From an uncultured Muribaculaceae bacterium (lineage in GTDB: Bacteria; Bacteroidota; Bacteroidia; Bacteroidales; Muribaculaceae), in the NCBI GenBank assembly GCA_910577315.1, contig CAJTME010000003.1, positions 124,001-188,000 on the forward strand: 64,000 nucleotides of DNA, given 5' to 3'. Positions 28,008 to 35,556 of this stretch are shown here, piece after piece (position 1 is the first letter of the stretch; each line of letters begins with the position of its first letter). A program made the position numbers and the translations under genes. The notes beneath the pieces were generated by a model that ran no database searches, was not told the origin of the DNA, and saw nothing but the letters and a program-made list of their open reading frames with translations.

Positions 28008-28016
28008 GTAACTTTG
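27985..28016 (+). promoter_or_regulatory. pheS promoter nested in the preceding terminator
   Basis: TTTG at 27985-27988, a 20-nt spacer and TAACTTTG at 28009-28016 match the Bacteroidetes consensus. The -33 box lies in the terminator loop and the -7 box begins one base after its T-run. Confidence 0.75.
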
Positions 28017-28038
28017 TGGCTCTAAGATTTTTCACAAG

Positions 28039-29058
28039 ATGTTACAACGAATTGCAGACTTGCGCGCAGAGATTGAAGCCCTCACGGCGGCCGATGCAGC
28101 CGAGGTGGAGGCACTGCGCATCAAATATCTTTCCAAAAAGGGTCTTGTATCGGCCCTGATGAACGATTTCCGCTCTGTTCCCGCCGAGGAAAAACGCGCC
28201 GTGGGACAGGCCATCAACGAGCTCAAGAACTTTGCCACAGACCGCATAAACGGACTGCGCGACTGCCTCTGCTGCGGCGCCGCCGAAGCCTGCGGCCTCG
28301 ACCTGACGCGTACGGCTGCCCCGGTGCGCCTCGGCACACGCCATCCCCTGTCGCTAGTGCGCGAGGAAATCATCGCAATCTTCCGCCGCCTGGGCTTCAA
28401 CATTGCCGAAGGTCCTGAAATCGAGGACGACTGGCACGTTTTCTCGTCGCTCAATTTCGCTGACGACCATCCTGCCCGCGACATGCAGGATACTTTCTTC
28501 ATCAGCCGCATGCCCGACGTGCTGCTGCGCACCCACACCTCGTCGGTGCAGAGCCGCGTTATGGAGCACACCGAACCGCCCATCCGCATCATCTGCCCCG
28601 GACGCGTATACCGCAACGAGGCCATCTCGGCCCGCGCCCACTGCTTCTTCCACCAGGTCGAGGCCCTCTATGTCGACAAAAACGTGACTTTCGCCGACCT
28701 GCTTCAGACCCTGCAGTATTTCGCTGCGGAAATGTTCGGCGGAGACACCAAGATACGCCTGCGTCCGTCCTACTTCCCCTTCACCGAACCTTCGGCCGAG
28801 ATGGACATCAGCTGCAACATCTGCGGCGGCAAAGGCTGCTCGTTCTGCAAGGGAACCGGCTGGGTGGAAATCCTCGGCTGCGGCATGGTTGACCCCAATG
28901 TGCTCGAAGCCTGCGGAATCGACTCGAAAACCTACACCGGCTTTGCCCTCGGCATGGGCGTGGAACGAATCGCCAATCTCAAATACAGGGTAAACGACCT
29001 GCGTCTGTTCTCGGAAAACGACGTACGCTTCCTCGACGAATTCGCCGGCACGCACTGA
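28039..29058 (+). CDS. pheS: Phenylalanine-tRNA ligase alpha subunit
   Basis: This 339-residue cytosolic subunit charges tRNA-Phe together with PheT, which is not encoded in the window. An N-terminal coiled coil (about residues 1-90) is followed by the class II core: motif 1 near HPLSLVREEIIAIFRRLGF, motif 2 around RIICPGRVYRNEAISARAH and motif 3 at GFALGMGVERIANLKY. The ScPheRS-type AMDISCNICGGKGCSFCKGTGW loop places four cysteines (two CxxC pairs) that could bind zinc. Length is standard. It is the first gene of a plus-strand run with nth and the TRIC gene. Confidence 0.96.
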   Translation: MLQRIADLRAEIEALTAADAAEVEALRIKYLSKKGLVSALMNDFRSVPAEEKRAVGQAINELKNFATDRINGLRDCLCCGAAEACGLDLTRTAAPVRLGTRHPLSLVREEIIAIFRRLGFNIAEGPEIEDDWHVFSSLNFADDHPARDMQDTFFISRMPDVLLRTHTSSVQSRVMEHTEPPIRIICPGRVYRNEAISARAHCFFHQVEALYVDKNVTFADLLQTLQYFAAEMFGGDTKIRLRPSYFPFTEPSAEMDISCNICGGKGCSFCKGTGWVEILGCGMVDPNVLEACGIDSKTYTGFALGMGVERIANLKYRVNDLRLFSENDVRFLDEFAGTH

Positions 29059-29062
29059 TGCG

Positions 29063-29734
29063 ATGAAGACTGCCGAACGCTATGCCAAAGTGGTTGAACG
29101 CTTCCGGGCCGAGATGCCCGTGGCCGAGACCGAACTGCACTACGACAACCCCTATCAGCTGCTTGTGGCCGTCATTCTGTCGGCCCAATGCACCGACAAG
29201 CGCGTCAACATGGTGACACCGGCCTTTTTCGAGGCTTTCCCTACCCCCGAGGCCCTCGCGGCCGCCACGCCCGAGGATGTGTTCGAGAAAATAAAGTCGG
29301 TGTCCTACCCCAACAACAAAACGCGCTCGCTGCTCGGGATGGCCCGCAAGCTCGTGGACGATTACGGCTCGGAGGTGCCCGACGACATAGATTCGCTGAT
29401 GACCCTTCCGGGCGTGGGACGCAAGACCGCCAACGTGATTCTGTCGGTGGTCTACGACAAGCCGGCCATGGCGGTCGACACTCATGTTTTCCGCGTGGCC
29501 GAAAGGCTCGGGCTCACCACCCGCTCCAAAACGCCCCTCGCCACCGAGCAGGCCCTCGTGAAGAACATTCCCGAAGAATATATCGCCACCGCCCACCACT
29601 GGCTTATCCTCCATGGCCGCTACGTGTGCAAATCGCGCAAGCCCGACTGCGGAAACTGTTTTCTGAAAGACCTCTGCCGCGCATATCCCAAGTTCAAGAA
29701 AGAGGAAGAACTGAAAAAAGAGTTGAAAAAATAA
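29063..29734 (+). CDS. nth: Endonuclease III (DNA glycosylase/AP lyase)
   Basis: This 223-residue base-excision repair enzyme removes oxidised pyrimidines and cleaves abasic sites. The helix-hairpin-helix is LPGVGRKTANVILS, with the Schiff-base lysine K121 and catalytic D139 in AVDTHVFRV. The 4Fe-4S ligands C189, C196, C199 and C205 show the canonical CX6CX2CX5C spacing. It starts 4 bp after the pheS stop, so it is very likely cotranscribed. The C-terminus is lysine-rich. Confidence 0.95.
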   Translation: MKTAERYAKVVERFRAEMPVAETELHYDNPYQLLVAVILSAQCTDKRVNMVTPAFFEAFPTPEALAAATPEDVFEKIKSVSYPNNKTRSLLGMARKLVDDYGSEVPDDIDSLMTLPGVGRKTANVILSVVYDKPAMAVDTHVFRVAERLGLTTRSKTPLATEQALVKNIPEEYIATAHHWLILHGRYVCKSRKPDCGNCFLKDLCRAYPKFKKEEELKKELKK

Positions 29735-29788
29735 CACCTGCGGAGATGGCACAGCTGATGAGCCTGGCCATATCTCCAACCCATCATA

Positions 29789-30424
29789 ATGGAAGAAACG
29801 TTTTTGACCATTATCGAGGTGCTCGGCACCATCGCGTTCGCCATATCGGGCATCCGGCTGGCGGCCGCCAAGCGTTTTGACTGGTTCGGCGCCTACGTCG
29901 TAGGCCTGGTCACCGCCATCGGCGGCGGCACGGTGCGCGACGTGCTGCTCGACATCCCAGTCTTCTGGATGCTCTCGCCGATGTACCTGAGCGTAACGGG
30001 CATATCGCTCGTCACGGTGCTCATATTCCAGCGCCTACTCGTTAAAGGCATGCGCACCCTGTTCATCTTCGACGCCATCGGCCTGGCCCTGTTCGTGGTC
30101 GTAGGTATTGAGAAAACCCTGGCGGCCCACTATCCCATGTGGGTCGCGATTGTGATGGGCATCATCACGGGCTCGTTCGGCGGCGTCACCCGCGACATCC
30201 TCCTCAACGAGGAGCCTCTGTTTTTCCGCAAGGACATCTACGCCACGGCATGCCTGGCGGGCGGAGTGGCCTACTGGCTTCTGCTCCTCACCGGCGCACC
30301 GCAATGGCTTCCGCAGGGCTTCTGCGCCGTCACGGTGATAGGATTGCGCGTGGCTGCCGTATATTTCAACTGGTCGCTGCCGATTCTGAAAGTCGACCCC
30401 AAATCTTTGCCGGACAAACCATGA
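29789..30424 (+). CDS. TRIC-type (YicG/UPF0126) membrane channel
   Basis: This 211-residue integral membrane protein is built from two similar halves of three helices, each with a glycine-rich signature: AIGGGTVRDVLLD in the first half and GSFGGVTRDILLNE in the second. These are the hallmarks of prokaryotic trimeric intracellular cation channels (YicG/YadS). It probably conducts potassium or, in some homologues, glycine. It overlaps the next gene by four bases (ATGA), pointing to translational coupling. Confidence 0.88.
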   Translation: MEETFLTIIEVLGTIAFAISGIRLAAAKRFDWFGAYVVGLVTAIGGGTVRDVLLDIPVFWMLSPMYLSVTGISLVTVLIFQRLLVKGMRTLFIFDAIGLALFVVVGIEKTLAAHYPMWVAIVMGIITGSFGGVTRDILLNEEPLFFRKDIYATACLAGGVAYWLLLLTGAPQWLPQGFCAVTVIGLRVAAVYFNWSLPILKVDPKSLPDKP

Positions 30425-30834
30425 ACGACGATCTCGTAAAATTCGTGAAATACTGCATGGTGGGCGTGCTCAACACGCTGCTCACCCTCGGCGTCATATT
30501 CATATGCAAGTCCGTAATCGGCGTAAACCCCTACATCAGCAACGCCGCCGGCTATCTTGTGGGAGTCACCAACTCATTCCTGTGGAACAAGAAATGGGTG
30601 TTCAAGTCAGACGGTGGGATGGGCCGTGAGGCGCTGAAGTTTCTCGGGGGATTCTGCATCTGCTATGCATTGCAGTTCCTGGTGGTGTGGACGCTCAACC
30701 AAAGCTCGTTCGGCGACATCGAGATTGACCTGTATGTGTTCACCCTGTCGGGCTACGGCATAGCCACCCTAATCGGGAACTTTGCCTACACCGTGGCCAA
30801 TTTCATCTACAACAGGGTGGTCACGTTTAAATGA
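30421..30834 (+). CDS. GtrA-family membrane protein
   Basis: This 137-residue protein has four hydrophobic segments and the GtrA signatures KYCMVGVLNTLLTLGVIF, GVTNSFLWNKKWVFKSDG and the terminal NFIYNRVVTFK. GtrA proteins are thought to help move undecaprenyl-linked sugars across the inner membrane. The ATG at 30421 overlaps the TRIC stop; a longer upstream frame reading is spurious. The gene ends 1 bp from the stop of the convergent minus-strand gene. Confidence 0.88.
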   Translation: MNDDLVKFVKYCMVGVLNTLLTLGVIFICKSVIGVNPYISNAAGYLVGVTNSFLWNKKWVFKSDGGMGREALKFLGGFCICYALQFLVVWTLNQSSFGDIEIDLYVFTLSGYGIATLIGNFAYTVANFIYNRVVTFK

Positions 30835-30835
30835 T

Positions 30836-32212
30836 TCACCTGACCACAATCTTGTCGGCCTTGTTGCCCCTGACGCGGATATACAGGCCGGGCTGCAGGG
30901 TCGAAGCGCTGACGCGACGGCCCTGAATCGTGTAATAGGCCGCCTCGTGGTCGTGGTCTATCTCAATGGCCCTGACCGCCGATGTGGTGTCAAGCTTTAC
31001 AGTCATGCCGGCCAGGCGGCTCTGCATGGCCGATGTGAGAGTCAGCTCGCACACATCCTCTCCGGCGGGTGTCCAGGTTTCGGAAGCCCAGTCAAATTCG
31101 CCGGTCGACGGAATGAAATTTATGTCGGCGCTGCCGGTGGCCGCACCGCTGAGCGACATTTCAAACTTGATTTCACGCAGCACGTAGTTCGGATTCATCG
31201 AGCGCACGGTGAGGGTTTCTCCGTCGTACAGGCGCACGTCGCAGCCGTCGGCGTCATAAGGGCGGTAGAGGCGCACGCTGGTGTTTCCCGCGCCCGTGGC
31301 GGCAAACGTGATGGCTACGTCGCCGTCCGTAAAGCTGCGGCCATCAAGGTCAACCCATTCCTTCAACGCGGGCGCAGCGATGGCGGGATTGAGGGTGGAG
31401 GGGTCTGAGAAATTGAACTCGGACGTCTGCGACGCCTGCGGATTGCGCACACGGAACGTGGCCGATACTGCCTCGCTGGGGTCCATGCCGTCTTTTGTTG
31501 CGAATGCTTTCAGCGTGATGTCGTTGAAAAGCACCACGGGCTCTGTGTAAAGCGTCGAGACTGACGAAGGCTCCGCTCCGTCGATGGTATAGTAAATGGA
31601 CGCGCCCTCGGTCGAACACTTTATTTCAACAGCTGTACCGACCGACACCGAGCCACCGGCGGGGGTGAAAACCGGCGCGGCTACCGTCTCGCGTTCCTGC
31701 TCGACATCGCCCTGGGCAGAATCGTAGACCACAGTGATGGAGTTTATGTAGAGGCGATGGTCGGCATCGACAATCAGGTTGGTGAGCTTCCGCTCGGGGC
31801 GCGAGGGAATCGACAGGGAATAGTCAGCGTCGGTGACTTCCGGCACATACAATGTCTCGGAATTGAGCATCACCGAGGCCTCGACATCGCGGTTGTTGTC
31901 ATAACGGCGGGCATTGACGACAATGCGCCGGGCCACCACCTGCGCATCCTCGGCAAGCCAGATGTTGAAGCCGCCGTTCTTGCTGCCCGACGACAGCTTT
32001 ATGCAGTCGGTCTCAGGAAAGACGCTGACGACGCTCGTAACCTTCTCCACATAGCTTTTTCCGGCCTTTATGGCGTCGGTGAAGGTCGAGTTGGTCAATG
32101 ATGTCGTCGAGGCGTTGTCGGCGCCGAAAACAATGCTGTAAGAGCGTTCCTCGGCCTTGATTGCGCCGATGATGCCCAGCGATATTGCAAATGCAAGAAG
32201 GATGCGTTTCAT
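30836..32212 (-). CDS. Secreted protein with chitobiase/FN3-type module and C-terminal tail
   Basis: This 458-residue exported protein has a signal peptide (MKRILLAFAISLGIIGAIKA). No enzyme domain was recognised. Around residues 185-255 lies a chitobiase/FN3_7-type module (ASIYYTIDGAEPSSVSTLYTEPVVL). The remainder is beta-rich. The C-terminus reads YYTIQGRRVSASTLQPGLYIRVRG with a KIVVR end, a tail similar to those of the CotH protein and two others. It is probably a surface or extracellular protein. The family is otherwise unknown. Confidence 0.72.
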   Translation of the reverse strand: MKRILLAFAISLGIIGAIKAEERSYSIVFGADNASTTSLTNSTFTDAIKAGKSYVEKVTSVVSVFPETDCIKLSSGSKNGGFNIWLAEDAQVVARRIVVNARRYDNNRDVEASVMLNSETLYVPEVTDADYSLSIPSRPERKLTNLIVDADHRLYINSITVVYDSAQGDVEQERETVAAPVFTPAGGSVSVGTAVEIKCSTEGASIYYTIDGAEPSSVSTLYTEPVVLFNDITLKAFATKDGMDPSEAVSATFRVRNPQASQTSEFNFSDPSTLNPAIAAPALKEWVDLDGRSFTDGDVAITFAATGAGNTSVRLYRPYDADGCDVRLYDGETLTVRSMNPNYVLREIKFEMSLSGAATGSADINFIPSTGEFDWASETWTPAGEDVCELTLTSAMQSRLAGMTVKLDTTSAVRAIEIDHDHEAAYYTIQGRRVSASTLQPGLYIRVRGNKADKIVVR

Positions 32213-32232
32213 AGATTCGGTATTATTTTATG

Positions 32233-32240
32233 CAAAGTTA
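32233..32240 (-). promoter_or_regulatory. -7 promoter box for the 30.8-32.2 kb secreted protein
   Basis: TAACTTTG reads on the minus strand 20 bp before the start at 32212. No -33 box at standard spacing was identified. Confidence 0.5.
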
Positions 32241-32263
32241 CACAGAATTTGCGCAAAAAGCAA

Positions 32264-32291
32264 GAAAGGCACCACTTGCGCGGCGCCTTTC
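32264..32291 (-). terminator. Terminator after the 32.3-34.6 kb secreted protein
   Basis: Seven-base-pair arms at 32264-32270 and 32285-32291, extendable across a bulge, are followed on the minus strand by a T-rich stretch. Confidence 0.6.
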
Positions 32292-32310
32292 CTGAGGTTA
32301 CAGGCTTAAA

Positions 32311-34620
32311 TCAGCGTATCACGGTTTTCTTGCCGTTGATGATGTAGAAGCCTTTGTCAAGGCTCTTGACCTGAGCGGCAGAGGCATCACGGAGAATCAC
32401 GCGGCCATCAAGGGTAACGGCGGTGAAGAGACCGTTTTCATCGGCCTGGATGCCGGAAATGCCCTGGAGCTCGCTGAGGGTGAAGGTGGCCTCGATGTTG
32501 GGTGTCGACTGGGCATCGTCAAGGAGGAAAGCGCCGTAGTTGACAAGCAGCATATATTCGCCGAACTTTGTGGGAGCCGGATCAAAAGTGAACTTATAGG
32601 CAGGATGTCCGTCGACGGTCACAGCCTCATAGGATGTGGCGCTGTGGTAGCTGCTGTAGTCCGACGCACGGAGGTTCACGAAGCTCAGTGTCTCGAACAA
32701 TGCGGTTTCGGCATTGTCGAACACAATAGTGATTTCTTCCAGCGAGCTGACGGTTGTACCTTCGGCAGGAATGGTGTACCACGTGTATTCCTTGGGGGTT
32801 ACGACCTCCCATGTGTGGGAGATGCCCCCGAACGGCTGGCCTGAGATGGTGAAGAGGCCGGCGGGGATGGTGACGGTAAGCGTGCCTGCTTTGCCTACAT
32901 AAGGATTGCCGGCGCCGGAGTCATAAATGTTGATGAGCAGCTTGTTGCCATCCATTCCGGCAAATGAAATCTCGCGGTACTGTGCGGGCATCTCCTCGCC
33001 GTCAAAAAGAACCTCGACTTCCTGCAGTGCGCTATATGAGTAGGTGACGGTTTCGTCCTCGCTGAACACAAAGGCCACATAAGTCCCATAAGTGTCCGCC
33101 ACGACCTTGTTTCCCGTGGGCGACGGCACGCAGCTCATGTCGATATCGGCGGTCCGCTTGAGTGTGTATGAGCGACGTATTTCGGGGCTCTGATATGTGC
33201 CGTCAAGGATGAACGAGCCTTTCTCCACGTTTAGGGTGTAGCTGCCTCCCATCGAAGCGTCGGGAGCCGGATCGAAGGTGATGGTGAAGGTCGGATATTC
33301 GGCCCCGGGCACTTCTTCAACCGCGTATATCTGGTAGCTGTTGTTGCCGGTCAGCACAACGTAGGAGCCTTCGACAAACGAAGCGGTTTTAGCAGTGGGG
33401 AAAGCCACCGTGAATGTGCCCAGTTCGGTAAGTTCTGCATCATTTTCAGGCGAAAGGGTGTAATCAAACGCCTTATTCTCGCCAAAGTTCAGCGAGTACT
33501 GGATTGCGGGGGAGGCCATGCCGTCGACGGTGAACGCGCCGCGGTCAGCGTCAATCTCAAGCTTGCCGTTCACCTTGAACACGTCTTTGTTGAGACGGAT
33601 AGAGAAAAGGGGATCGCCCCAGTTGTCGACAATCGAATATCCGTATTCATTCAGCGCGTTTGCAACACGGGGGATGCTCTCGCCGCCGTAAGTCACACGG
33701 AAACCGGCTGTCTGGCCCGAGCCGGCAGCTGCGTTGGGATCTTCCCAAGGCTCTTTATCCACCGACGAAGCGTTGGGGAACTCAAACGTGACGGTCACGG
33801 CGTGGTCGTCGGGAAGTTCCTGAGTTGTGCCGTTGGCAGGTGTTGCGACATATTCAAGCGCAACAAGAGGATTGATGGTATATGTAGCCTCAATGTCCCC
33901 GTTCTGTTCACCGTCGCCGCTGAATGTTCCGGCAGGAATATGGAGAGTCCAGGTTCCTTCGCCGGTTACGGGTTCGTCAAACCATATATAGCGGTCTTCG
34001 TTGCCCCAGCCACCGACTTCGCCAGTGTAGGACTGCGCGCCGTTGGTCAGCACAACTTCCTTGGAGTCATCGACATCCATGCCGTAGGGCGCATTGGGGA
34101 ACGAGAGGGCGATTTCAGAAATACTGCCGACGGTCGTGCCGTCTGCCGGGTCAAGGCGATATGTATCGAAAACACCGGGAGCTGCAGGATCAACGGTATA
34201 TGTAGCCGTAACCGGCGCATTAGTCAGTCCATCGCTCAATGCAAAATCACCGACAGCATCATCCCAGCCATATTCGCCGACGACTCCGGCGGGGACGGTC
34301 AGCGTATATGTTCCGGCGGCAGTCTGGGTGGGAAACACAAGGTCAATCTTGTTCATGGGCCAGTCTTCGACAAACTGCCACTCTGTTGCGGACACGGCGT
34401 CGGCACCGGCAAGCTGGAGGGTTGCCTCGGAGATTTTGCCGGGAACACCCTGCACCATGTTTTCCGAGTTTTTAAGACTGAAAGTAAGACGCACAGTGGA
34501 AATTGATTTCACGGTTGCACCGGACGCCGGGGTCGATTCCACAAACGGCAGGCCGTCGGCCATCGCTGTTGGAGCGAAAGCCGCCGCTGCGAGCAGCGAA
34601 AGGAGTAGTTGTTTACTCAT
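32311..34620 (-). CDS. Large secreted Ig-like repeat protein
   Basis: This 769-residue exported protein has a signal peptide (MSKQLLLSLLAAAAFAPTAMA). The mature part is a series of about six to seven beta-sandwich modules of some 100 residues each. Each contains a recurring P(A/E)xGxTVxSxxxIxLxF-like opening (for example PAEGTTVSSLEEITIVFDN and PADGTTVGSISEIALSFPN) and a TFSxxGxY-type end with GTYTLTVPAG or GSYTLNVEKG, suggesting Ig-like or BACON-like adhesive repeats. The C-terminus is GFYIINGKKTVIR. The ATG at 34620 is preferred; an upstream start at 34680 would precede the signal peptide and overlap the promoter. Confidence 0.75.
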   Translation of the reverse strand: MSKQLLLSLLAAAAFAPTAMADGLPFVESTPASGATVKSISTVRLTFSLKNSENMVQGVPGKISEATLQLAGADAVSATEWQFVEDWPMNKIDLVFPTQTAAGTYTLTVPAGVVGEYGWDDAVGDFALSDGLTNAPVTATYTVDPAAPGVFDTYRLDPADGTTVGSISEIALSFPNAPYGMDVDDSKEVVLTNGAQSYTGEVGGWGNEDRYIWFDEPVTGEGTWTLHIPAGTFSGDGEQNGDIEATYTINPLVALEYVATPANGTTQELPDDHAVTVTFEFPNASSVDKEPWEDPNAAAGSGQTAGFRVTYGGESIPRVANALNEYGYSIVDNWGDPLFSIRLNKDVFKVNGKLEIDADRGAFTVDGMASPAIQYSLNFGENKAFDYTLSPENDAELTELGTFTVAFPTAKTASFVEGSYVVLTGNNSYQIYAVEEVPGAEYPTFTITFDPAPDASMGGSYTLNVEKGSFILDGTYQSPEIRRSYTLKRTADIDMSCVPSPTGNKVVADTYGTYVAFVFSEDETVTYSYSALQEVEVLFDGEEMPAQYREISFAGMDGNKLLINIYDSGAGNPYVGKAGTLTVTIPAGLFTISGQPFGGISHTWEVVTPKEYTWYTIPAEGTTVSSLEEITIVFDNAETALFETLSFVNLRASDYSSYHSATSYEAVTVDGHPAYKFTFDPAPTKFGEYMLLVNYGAFLLDDAQSTPNIEATFTLSELQGISGIQADENGLFTAVTLDGRVILRDASAAQVKSLDKGFYIINGKKTVIR

Positions 34621-34697
34621 TTGATTGGTGGTTTTGGTTAAATAAATTATACTAACACTTTTGCAGTTAAAATTAGCCAAACGATATTACACTGCGC

Positions 34698-34730
34698 AAA
34701 TATACGTATTATTTATGACATTTTGCCAAA
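34698..34730 (-). promoter_or_regulatory. Promoter for the large Ig-like secreted protein
   Basis: On the minus strand, TTTG (34730-34727), 21 nt and TATATTTG (34705-34698) match the Bacteroidetes consensus. This gives a leader of roughly 70 nt before the ATG at 34620. Confidence 0.7.
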
Positions 34731-34757
34731 CCACCTCAAAAAAATCACAAAAAAATA

Positions 34758-34799
34758 ATCCGGATTGACCAATATTCCAGCAGGACGGTCAATCCGGAT
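34758..34799 (-). terminator. Terminator after slyD
   Basis: Thirteen-base-pair perfect arms at 34758-34770 and 34787-34799 are followed on the minus strand by a T-run. Confidence 0.8.
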
Positions 34800-34834
34800 C
34801 ATTATGTATGTCTCAGTCTTTTAGCCGACAGTAA

Positions 34835-35422
34835 TCAGCAGTGGCATGCGCCGTCGCCACAACCGTGGCCATCGCCGCAACCGCAGTCGTCGCCGCAGTC
34901 TTCATGGCTGCAACCGCAGCCACAGCCACCACCCTGAGCCATCTTGATTTCTTCGGGATTGGCTTCACGGACTTTTAGCACTTTGCCCTTGAAGCGCACG
35001 GCGTAGCCGGCGAGGGGATGGTTGAAGTCCATTTTAACATGGGTATCGGTAACGTCGAGCACGGTGCCCACGATGCGCATGCCGTCGGCTGTCATCATGG
35101 GGAGTGTGGCTCCCTTGCGCACCATTTCGCTGTCAAACTTGCCGTCGACGTTGAACACATCTTTTTCAAGTTCGGCAACATATTCGTCCGAACGTTCGCC
35201 GAATGCTTCGTCGGCAGTTGCCTTTACGTCGAAGGCTTCGCCATCGGTCTTGCCTTCGATGTCTTTTTCGAGGGGTGCGACAAGGCCGCGGGTGATGCCG
35301 TAGATGAAGCTTTCGGGATGCTCGTCGTCGGTTTGATGCACGAGCTCCTCAGAGCCGTCTGCGTTCACTTTATAGAGGTCGTAGGACAGCTCCACATATT
35401 TTCCAGGTTCAATTTTTTCCAT
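34835..35422 (-). CDS. slyD: SlyD-like FKBP peptidyl-prolyl isomerase with metal-binding tail
   Basis: This 195-residue cytosolic protein matches SlyD. An FKBP half (SYDLYKV, then FIYGITRGLVAPLEKDIEGKTDGE) is interrupted by an IF chaperone insert (residues about 75-140) and completed by VKMDFNHPLAGYAVRFKGKVLKV. The last 30 residues form a tail with nine cysteines and three histidines (GCGCGCSHEDCGDDCGCG and onward), comparable to the nickel- and zinc-binding tail of SlyD. It assists protein folding and may help nickel enzyme maturation; no hydrogenase or urease gene is nearby. Confidence 0.92.
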   Translation of the reverse strand: MEKIEPGKYVELSYDLYKVNADGSEELVHQTDDEHPESFIYGITRGLVAPLEKDIEGKTDGEAFDVKATADEAFGERSDEYVAELEKDVFNVDGKFDSEMVRKGATLPMMTADGMRIVGTVLDVTDTHVKMDFNHPLAGYAVRFKGKVLKVREANPEEIKMAQGGGCGCGCSHEDCGDDCGCGDGHGCGDGACHC

Positions 35423-35505
35423 AATAAATATAATTTTACTAATGGAATAACAAAAACCATGCCTGAATGTTCACGGCTGACATAATGGCAGGTATGGCAC
35501 AAAAA

Positions 35506-35534
35506 AACGGACCGGATGATGAATCCGGCCCGTT
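35506..35534 (-). terminator. Terminator after secDF
   Basis: Twelve-base-pair arms at 35506-35517 and 35523-35534, with one mismatch and a five-base loop, are followed on the minus strand by a run of T. Confidence 0.85.
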
Positions 35535-35556
35535 GGATATGGAGATTGTCAGTCTA

